Assembly: GCA_012511485.1 (NCBI GenBank)
Contig: JAAZFZ010000080.1
Span: forward strand, 1 to 6,444
Direction of reading: 5' to 3'
Length of the DNA stretch: 6,444 bases
Source of the DNA: Clostridiales bacterium
GTDB lineage: Bacteria > Bacillota > Clostridia > Oscillospirales > Acutalibacteraceae
Shown here: in pieces, positions 1 through 5,035 of the stretch
How the letters are laid out: every line of letters starts with the position of its first letter
Position numbering within the stretch: position 1 is the stretch's first letter
The notes under the pieces: model-generated
Told to the model about the DNA's origin: nothing
Databases searched by the model: none
The model's input: only the letters and a program-made list of their open reading frames with translations
Translations under genes and position numbers: made by a program

Positions 1-576
1 CTATCATACTGGACACTAATACTGCCGGAGGATTATGATGCCTGTGTTGATTATATTTTCGGCGGCGATGAGGGGGAGAACGCAGCATTCATAGCAAAAA
101 CTCAGGAGCTACAGCAAATGATGGCTCAGCGTGATTCACTGCTGAAGCAGGCTGCTGATAACGGCGTTAAGATTTATGTTATAACCTCCTACAATAATGC
201 ACATTTCCCGTTTTATCCTTCGGCAGTTCTGACAGGCGACAACGGGCTTGAAACAACATATATGTCGGGCGGAGCATTGGCAGCAAACTATGGTGAAACA
301 CTGCCCGATGAAATTCTCAACAGCAACTCGCAATACATTTCGTCAGATGGTGTCATAGATGCCTCAACCTGCCTTTTTCCCGATTCCACATGGTTTATCA
401 AGGACGGACCTCATGTGGGCTTTAATTACGGCACGGATTGCTCCGAATTCCTTCTCTGGCTGCTTGATTATGACGGGCAGGCAACTATTTTAAGCAGTCC
501 CGATTATCCGCAGTTTATGCAGACAAATAAAAATCTTTTCCTTTCTCTTTTGGAACAGAAGAGTTCAGATAAATAG
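1..576 (+). CDS. Alpha/beta-hydrolase-like protein, C-terminal part (5' end outside window)
   Basis: The frame is open from base 1 to the TAG stop at 574-576, giving 191 visible residues. The start and the expected nucleophile-serine region lie upstream of the window. The ATG codons at 118 and 121 have no Shine-Dalgarno site and fall inside a continuous frame, so they are internal. Visible features fit the C-terminal half of a lipase/esterase-like alpha/beta hydrolase: a hydrophobic strand KIYVITSYN (visible residues 57-65), a DGVIDAST segment with Asp120, then FPDSTWFIKDGPHVGF with Asp128 and His138. His138 is the best candidate for the catalytic His, with Asp120 or Asp128 as possible acid. 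This triad assignment is inference, because the Ser is not seen. The gene heads, or lies within, the run formed with the transporter 45 bases downstream. Family assignment is moderate and the substrate is unknown. No membrane segment is visible in this part. Confidence 0.62.
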   Translation, partial: LSYWTLILPEDYDACVDYIFGGDEGENAAFIAKTQELQQMMAQRDSLLKQAADNGVKIYVITSYNNAHFPFYPSAVLTGDNGLETTYMSGGALAANYGETLPDEILNSNSQYISSDGVIDASTCLFPDSTWFIKDGPHVGFNYGTDCSEFLLWLLDYDGQATILSSPDYPQFMQTNKNLFLSLLEQKSSDK

Positions 577-610
577 TCAATATTAACAGTATATTTGCCA
601 AAACTAATCA

Positions 611-616
611 AGGGGG
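611..616 (+). promoter_or_regulatory. Ribosome binding site setting the transporter start at 622
   Basis: AGGGGG lies 5 bases before ATG 622. An in-frame ATG at 595 would put this site inside the coding region and has no purine-rich site of its own, so 622 is the better start. Confidence 0.75.
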
Positions 617-621
617 AAAAT

Positions 622-1953
622 ATGAATAAGGAACAAAGCAGAACTATGAAGCCGACAAAACCGCTACACTATGCAATAGGAATGTTTGGGACATCAATCC
701 CGATAAATATGTTTAAAACCTTTGCCGCAGTTTTCTATATTGACAGGCTTGGGTTCATAACAACAAAGCAGTTTTCTTTTATAGTTTTCCTTTACACCTT
801 TATTGATGCTATCGATAATCCGGTTTACGGGTATTTGTCCGACAGAACACATACAAAATGGGGTCGCAGGAGGCCTTGGCTTTTAATAGGCTCTTTGCTT
901 CTAGTATTATGCTTTATTCTATTCTTTAATCCTCCCGGCTTTTTGGCACCCGGCTCAATGTTTTCCTATGTGCTTATTATGTATATGCTCACAGGAACAC
1001 TTGATTCGCTTATTAACTCCAATTACGGCGCACTGTTTCCCGAGCTTTTCCGCACCGAAAAGCAGAGAGCAAAAACAAACGCCATGCGTCAGGTTTTTCA
1101 GCTCATTGCAATGGTTTTAAGTATTGCTCTAACTCCGGTAATTACAGGCAAAATTGGTTTTTTTAATACTTCTTTGATTTATGGTGTGATTGCCATATTT
1201 GTTATTTGGTTTATGACTCTCAATTCCCATGAAGATTTTTCTGCTATGGAAAAGCCAAAGCCAGGCATTTTTGCAAGCTTGAAGGCGGTGACCATTAATC
1301 CAAAGTTCTGGATATATGGCGCGACAAATGCTGCCTTCACTGCGGCAATGGCACTTTTGCAGGCAGGCGTTCCTTTTTATGTTAAATACTACCTAAAGGG
1401 CAGCGACATGAGTTCAACCATTTTGCTGGGAACTGCCATAATCAGCGCTATTATTTTCATTCCGGTTTGGTTCATTATTATTAAGAAAATAACTCTCATG
1501 CCAGCTTGGAGATTGGCCTTCATTATATTTTTAGCAGGTCTGGTGCCTCTGTATTTTACGGGGAACATTATTGTATCAACAGTATTTGTTTTGCTGCCCG
1601 GGTTCGGAATTGCAGGCGTTCAGACAACTATGGATATTGTTGCTGCTCGAATACTTGATGAGGATTCGGCAAAGTACGGAATTCAGCGTGAGGGCATATA
1701 TTCAAGCCTTATCGGCGTGCTAAATAAAACCTACAATTTGTTTTCATCTCTTGGATATCTGCTTGTTTTTAAGCTCTACGGCTTTGAAAGCGGAAAGGTT
1801 CCCGGAGCTGCGCCTGATGACGCATCAAGGTTTTTGACTGTGCTGTTTCCTGTTGCATTAATGGTAGTGTGTGTGATTGTATCCCGCTTCCTTAAATTTA
1901 ATGAAATCGACAAGCCAAAAGTAAAAGACAAAACCGGCGGCATTGCACAATAA
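622..1953 (+). CDS. GPH-family (MFS) sugar/cation symporter-like transporter
   Basis: A 443-residue polytopic membrane protein of the glycoside-pentoside-hexuronide symporter family (MFS_2, MelB-like), expected to import a glycoside or related small solute across the cytoplasmic membrane. The hallmark loop is clear: IDAIDNPVYGYLSDRT (residues 61-76) followed by KWGRRRPW (79-86). About 12 hydrophobic segments run through the chain (roughly 16-38, 49-70, 86-104, 113-133, 158-178, 186-203, 230-254, 264-289, 297-315, 316-340, 360-388, 404-424), with a charged central loop near 203-225. NSNYGALFPELF (132-143) and QREGIY (355-360) match conserved family positions. Aligned by eye with E. coli MelB from memory, Asp62 and Lys369 match Asp55 and Lys377, while the positions of the cation ligands Asp59 and Asp124 hold Asn66 and Ser133. 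Length is normal. It sits 45 bases after a hydrolase gene and 26 before an esterase, which suggests import of an ester-bearing solute. Family assignment is strong; substrate and coupling ion are unknown. Confidence 0.9.
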   Translation: MNKEQSRTMKPTKPLHYAIGMFGTSIPINMFKTFAAVFYIDRLGFITTKQFSFIVFLYTFIDAIDNPVYGYLSDRTHTKWGRRRPWLLIGSLLLVLCFILFFNPPGFLAPGSMFSYVLIMYMLTGTLDSLINSNYGALFPELFRTEKQRAKTNAMRQVFQLIAMVLSIALTPVITGKIGFFNTSLIYGVIAIFVIWFMTLNSHEDFSAMEKPKPGIFASLKAVTINPKFWIYGATNAAFTAAMALLQAGVPFYVKYYLKGSDMSSTILLGTAIISAIIFIPVWFIIIKKITLMPAWRLAFIIFLAGLVPLYFTGNIIVSTVFVLLPGFGIAGVQTTMDIVAARILDEDSAKYGIQREGIYSSLIGVLNKTYNLFSSLGYLLVFKLYGFESGKVPGAAPDDASRFLTVLFPVALMVVCVIVSRFLKFNEIDKPKVKDKTGGIAQ

Positions 1954-1966
1954 TACAACAAAGAAT

Positions 1967-1971
1967 AGAGG
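1967..1971 (+). promoter_or_regulatory. Ribosome binding site of the esterase gene
   Basis: AGAGG within AGAGGAAAGAG lies about 8 bases before ATG 1980. It supports that start over the later in-frame ATG codons at 1995 and 2022, which lack a good site. Confidence 0.65.
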
Positions 1972-1979
1972 AAAGAGAT

Positions 1980-2732
1980 ATGGCCGTTCTTACTATGGAT
2001 TTTCATTCTCGTGAGTTGAAAATGAATACTCTTGTTTGTGTCGCCTTTCCCGATTCAGTGAGGATTGAAAACATGCCCCTTTCACAAAGGAAAGTTTTGT
2101 GGCTGCTTCACGGGTTGTCGGATGACGGCAGTGCATGGCTTCGTCATTCCCGCATTGAGCAGTATGCACAGGAGTACGGGCTTGTCGTGGTTATGCCCAG
2201 CGCTGGTAGAAGTATGTATTGTGACGATGTTTACGGGCAAAACTATTTTAAGCATATTGCCGACGAGCTCCCCGAATACTTGTCACTTGTTTTTGGTCTT
2301 TCCCGAAAAAGAGAGGATAATTTTATCGCAGGTCTTTCAATGGGCGGTCTTGGTGCTGCAAAAATTGCTTTAACATATCCGGAGCGTTATGCCGCTATGG
2401 GCAGCTTTTCCGGTCTGCTTCATTTAGGGCCAATGGTTTTTGCACTCAACGATGATTTAATGAAAGAATTTGCATTTATGCTCAGTGCGCTGGAGGATAT
2501 TGATAACACACCTCTAAACCCAACGGCACTCCTTGATGTCGAAAAGGACAAGAATTTAAAAATTTATATTTCCTGCGGCAAGCAAGACGAGCTGCTCATT
2601 GCAAATTATGCATTCAAGGAGAGGGCAGACGAGCTGGGAATAAAAGCAAATTATGTTTTTGAAGACGGAACACATGAGTGGGAACTCTGGAACAAAAATG
2701 TCAAGGAATTCCTTGGGTTTGTAATGAGGTAG
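1980..2732 (+). CDS. Esterase of the Esterase D / EstA family (serine hydrolase)
   Basis: A 250-residue cytoplasmic alpha/beta hydrolase of the putative esterase family (PF00756-type; relatives include S-formylglutathione hydrolases, the tributyrin esterase EstA and acetyl/feruloyl esterases). The full catalytic set is visible: an HG oxyanion segment LLHGLSDDGSAW (42-53), the nucleophile elbow GLSMGG with Ser120 (118-123), Asp203 in CGKQDELL, and His232 in DGTHEWELW. MPSAGRSMYCD (72-82) also fits the family. Length is typical for the compact single-domain members, and there is no signal peptide, so the substrate must be imported or made inside the cell. It lies 26 bases after the GPH transporter and 4 bases before the PHP gene, so co-transcription is very likely. 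The likely role is hydrolysis of a short acyl ester, for example deacetylation of an imported compound; this is inferred from family and context. A formylglutathione hydrolase role is possible but no formaldehyde gene is nearby. Confidence 0.9.
   Translation: MAVLTMDFHSRELKMNTLVCVAFPDSVRIENMPLSQRKVLWLLHGLSDDGSAWLRHSRIEQYAQEYGLVVVMPSAGRSMYCDDVYGQNYFKHIADELPEYLSLVFGLSRKREDNFIAGLSMGGLGAAKIALTYPERYAAMGSFSGLLHLGPMVFALNDDLMKEFAFMLSALEDIDNTPLNPTALLDVEKDKNLKIYISCGKQDELLIANYAFKERADELGIKANYVFEDGTHEWELWNKNVKEFLGFVMR
2726..2729 (+). promoter_or_regulatory. Ribosome binding site overlapping the end of the esterase gene, serving a TTG start
   Basis: GAGG lies within the last codons of the esterase, 7 bases before TTG 2737. 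The stop TAG (2730-2732) falls in the spacer. This arrangement is typical of translational coupling and supports TTG as the start, since no ATG is available nearby in frame. Confidence 0.7.
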
Positions 2733-2736
2733 AAAA

Positions 2737-3999
2737 TTGGATAAGCTTGAAATAAAACATAAGGTGAAAAAAGAATCGGAAGGTACTTATTATACAATAG
2801 GGTTTGATGTGCCCGAAAACCTTGAGAGTATAACGGTATCATATAACTATCGGAGAATTGCAAAAATCGGCAGGGACAAAATCCATAATGTTGTTGATAT
2901 CGGGCTTATGGATTCAGACGGAAGATTTTTGGGCTGGTCAGGCAGCACACATAAAAGCATTCTTGTCGGTGAATACGGTTCATCCAACGGATATGTTTCT
3001 CAAAGAATAAAAGCCGGACGATGGAGTATAATTGTCGGTGCATATAAGATTGACTGCCGTGGAGTAGATGTTGAATATGTTATAGAATTCGGGAAGAAGA
3101 AAAGCAGGCTCCTTTTTGGAGACCTCCATGTTCACTCCGATGCTTCGGACGGTCAGTTTGATATTCCCGACCTGGCAAAGATGGCAAGAAAAAGAAAGCT
3201 GGATTTTATCGGTATAGCAAACCATAACAATTTTTCTGAAAATTTTATTTTGCCTCACGCTGCCGGCTTGACCTTCATTCCAGCTGTCGAGTGGACGCAC
3301 TATTTAGGCCATATGAATTTTTTCGGTGTGCCTAATCCTTTTGAGAACTCCTTTATTGCAAACAGCAAAGAAGAAATGAATGCATTAATCCGTCATGCAA
3401 AAAAGCTGGGAGCAGTTATATCCGTTAATCATCCAAAATGCAGGCTTTGCCCATACCTTTGGGATGACGAAAATAATTTTGACATGATTGAGATTTGGAA
3501 CGGTCCTATGCGGCCTTCAAATGTGAAAACTGCCGTATGGTGGACAGGCCTTCTAAGACAGGGCAGAAAAATACCAATTGTAGGCGGCAGCGATTATCAT
3601 AAAAGGCTCATGCCAATAAGGTTAGGTCATCCTGTGACGGCTGTATATACACAATCACCGGATACGAATGACATTTTATCCGCCATTAAAAACGGCCATT
3701 CTTTTGTAACAGCAAGTGTTGACGGTCCGAAGCTTAATCTGCAATACGGTAGAGCCACAATCGGCGACACGGCGAAAATTGAGGACGGGATTTTACTTGA
3801 AATAACCGCTTCAGAGCTTTCGGGAGCAAAACTAATGATGGTTACTCAGGATGAAGAAATAAAGATTCATTACTCAGGCGGTAAGGTGAACATAAAAGTT
3901 GAAGTTAAAAAACCCGGCTTTGTCTACATAAAGGCAATTAATAAAATATTTGGCATAGAGTTCATCAGAGCGATATCTAATCCAATTTATTTTGAATAA
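2737..3999 (+). CDS. PHP-domain metallohydrolase, CehA/McbA-like, with flanking beta-rich domains
   Basis: A 420-residue cytoplasmic protein without signal peptide, starting at TTG. Residues about 1-120 are beta-rich and sandwich-like (ITVSYNYRR, KAGRWSIIVGAY). Residues about 125-325 form a PHP metallohydrolase domain. Residues about 326-420 are again beta-rich. The PHP metal-ligand series is complete: DLHVHSDASDG (His131, His133, Asp138), GIANHN (His163), VEWTHYLGH (Glu185, His192), VNHP (His232) and GGSDYH (Asp286, His288). PHP domains bind two or three metal ions and cleave phosphoesters. The CehA/McbA subgroup is named after enzymes hydrolysing carbaryl, an aryl carbamate ester, so phosphoester, carbamate or other ester substrates are all possible. 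The usual TDH of motif II reads ANH here, and a CxxC (Cys235, Cys238) follows His232. Only 4 bases separate it from the esterase, so the two probably act in the same pathway. Family and fold are confident; the reaction is not known. Confidence 0.87.
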   Translation: MDKLEIKHKVKKESEGTYYTIGFDVPENLESITVSYNYRRIAKIGRDKIHNVVDIGLMDSDGRFLGWSGSTHKSILVGEYGSSNGYVSQRIKAGRWSIIVGAYKIDCRGVDVEYVIEFGKKKSRLLFGDLHVHSDASDGQFDIPDLAKMARKRKLDFIGIANHNNFSENFILPHAAGLTFIPAVEWTHYLGHMNFFGVPNPFENSFIANSKEEMNALIRHAKKLGAVISVNHPKCRLCPYLWDDENNFDMIEIWNGPMRPSNVKTAVWWTGLLRQGRKIPIVGGSDYHKRLMPIRLGHPVTAVYTQSPDTNDILSAIKNGHSFVTASVDGPKLNLQYGRATIGDTAKIEDGILLEITASELSGAKLMMVTQDEEIKIHYSGGKVNIKVEVKKPGFVYIKAINKIFGIEFIRAISNPIYFE

Positions 4000-4013
4000 C
4001 TTTTAAAAAAAGA

Positions 4014-4057
4014 AAGGCATTTCGACTGTTCAGCCGTTATGCCTTATTTTTTGTTTT
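4014..4057 (+). terminator. Intrinsic terminator closing the hydrolase/transporter operon
   Basis: AAGGCAT (4014-4020) pairs with ATGCCTT (4039-4045). The region between can fold further: CG (4023-4024) with CG (4035-4036), and CT (4026-4027) with AG (4032-4033), around a GTTC loop, with an A-C mismatch and a T/T internal loop. A T-tract follows (4047-4052 and 4054-4057). An A-run at 4005-4011 precedes the stem, so it could also act on the opposite strand, although no gene converges on it here. It begins 15 bases after the PHP stop codon. Confidence 0.8.
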
Positions 4058-4152
4058 ACAAATACTGCTTATGCTTTTTCCATAAAAACTTACCACTTAA
4101 CAATCTCTAAATGGGCAAAATTAAAATGAATAACATTATGGAGTTGTTAAGT
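4058..4152. other. Short intergenic gap before the SDR gene, no clear promoter
   Basis: This AT-rich stretch must hold the promoter of the dehydrogenase gene if the terminator before it is efficient. I looked for -35/-10 pairs with 16-18 base spacing. Fragments such as TTTACA (4055-4060) and TATGCT (4070-4075) do not form a properly spaced pair. I see no riboswitch-like structure or operator repeat. Confidence 0.4.
4140..4143 (+). promoter_or_regulatory. Ribosome binding site setting the SDR start at 4153
   Basis: GGAG lies 9 bases before ATG 4153. The upstream in-frame ATG codons at 4111, 4126 and 4138 have no purine-rich site at the right distance. Starting at 4153 places the GASSGIG motif at residues 7-13, as is usual for this family. 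Confidence 0.65.
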
Positions 4153-4923
4153 ATGAAAGCAGTTATTGTAGGGGCAAGCTCCGGAATCGGGCGTGATATT
4201 GCAAGAGCTTTAAGTAATAGTGGCTGTGAGCTGATTCTCGTAGCACGCAGAGAAAACAGGCTTGAGGAGCTAAAAGCAGAGCTTGACACACACATTGAAA
4301 TAATAACAGCCGACATTTCTGTTCCCGATGCCTGCATTGACCTTCATGAAAAGATAAAAAGCCAAAATGTAGATATGTTAATTAACAACGCTGCAATTGG
4401 GATTTTCGGGGAATTTGATAAAACAGACCTGGAATCGGAGCTTAACCTCATAGATACAAATATCAAAGCCACTCATATTCTAACAAAACTGTTTTTGAAA
4501 GATTTTGTAGCCAGAGATTATGGCTATATTCTTAATGTATCATCGGCATCTTCGTTTGTTCCGGGGCCGAGGATGGCAAGCTACTATGCCTCCAAAGCAT
4601 ATATAATGCGCCTGACGCTTGCGGTATATGAAGAACTTAGAAGAAAAGGTAGCAATGTCCGTATAAGTGTATTATGCCCGGGGCCGACCTATACCGAATT
4701 TGATATGAAAGCCGGAAGTACATTTAATCTGCCGTACTCGAGCAGTGAAAGAATTGCTGAGTCGTCAGTAATAAACCTGAAAAAAATGAAAATGATGATA
4801 ATCCCTGAGGGATTAATAAAAGCGGCAAAATTCGCAACAAGATTGCTCAGTGACAAGCTTATTTTAAAAATTAGCTATAGCCTTATCAGACCGAACGAAA
4901 ATGCAGATTATAACGATTTGTAA
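4153..4923 (+). CDS. Short-chain dehydrogenase/reductase (classical SDR)
   Basis: A 256-residue NAD(P)-dependent oxidoreductase with a Rossmann fold and normal length for classical SDRs. All key elements are present: the dinucleotide motif GASSGIG (7-13), the strand end LVARRENRL (29-37) whose arginines favour NADP(H), ADIS (53-56), NNAAIG (78-83), the structural/catalytic Asn103, the catalytic Ser131 in NVSSASS, and YxxxK with Tyr144 and Lys148. PGPTYTEF (176-183) is the post-catalytic cofactor loop. The hydrophobic, basic C-terminus (about 220-250) resembles the DltE/YqjQ-like group, an impression from pattern only. It would interconvert an alcohol and a carbonyl in the cytoplasm; the substrate cannot be predicted. 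It is separated from the upstream operon by a terminator and converges with the trpB-like gene. Family is certain, specific role unknown. Longer starts from 4111, 4126 or 4138 are possible but less likely. Confidence 0.9.
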   Translation: MKAVIVGASSGIGRDIARALSNSGCELILVARRENRLEELKAELDTHIEIITADISVPDACIDLHEKIKSQNVDMLINNAAIGIFGEFDKTDLESELNLIDTNIKATHILTKLFLKDFVARDYGYILNVSSASSFVPGPRMASYYASKAYIMRLTLAVYEELRRKGSNVRISVLCPGPTYTEFDMKAGSTFNLPYSSSERIAESSVINLKKMKMMIIPEGLIKAAKFATRLLSDKLILKISYSLIRPNENADYNDL

Positions 4924-4987
4924 TATAAAATGCGAAGACAAAACCACCGTCAATTTTCTGTATCGGCTTTTAAATAATGATAGATAT

Positions 4988-5032
4988 GCGGCACAGTCGT
5001 AAACACGACTGCGCCGCAAAATTCTCGTTTTT
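4988..5032. terminator. Inverted repeat between convergent genes, probable bidirectional terminator
   Basis: Thirteen-base arms at 4988-5000 and 5005-5017 pair around a 4-base loop (5001-5004), with one imperfect pair (4993 with 5012). Five T residues follow on the + strand at 5028-5032, but 10 bases past the stem, so the + signal is weak. In the - strand transcript the imperfect pair becomes a G-U wobble and the stem is continuous; the following sequence there is only moderately U-rich. It lies between the SDR stop (4923) and the trpB-like stop (5036), where a shared terminator is expected. Confidence 0.7.
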
Positions 5033-5035
5033 GGT

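Noticed and set aside
595..621. Longer N-terminus for the transporter from ATG 595
   Set aside because: It would read through the AGGGGG ribosome binding site of ATG 622, adds nine residues not expected for the family, and has no RBS of its own.
1776..2006. Open frame of 76 codons on the - strand across the transporter/esterase junction
   Set aside because: Antisense to two well-supported genes, without RBS or recognisable content.
2065..2373. Open frame of 102 codons on the + strand within the esterase gene
   Set aside because: It lies wholly inside a gene with a complete catalytic triad, and its translation has no recognisable domain.
2980..3300. Open frame of 106 codons on the - strand within the PHP gene
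   Set aside because: Antisense to the conserved PHP motifs, with no RBS and no recognisable motif; a shadow of the real gene.
4055..4086. Possible sigma-A promoter for the SDR gene (TTTACA with CATAAA)
   Set aside because: The spacing is 20 bases and the -10 match is poor, so it cannot be supported from sequence alone.
4111..4152. Longer N-terminus for the SDR from ATG 4111, 4126 or 4138
   Set aside because: No Shine-Dalgarno site precedes these codons, while GGAG precedes 4153, and the family normally begins a few residues before the glycine motif.
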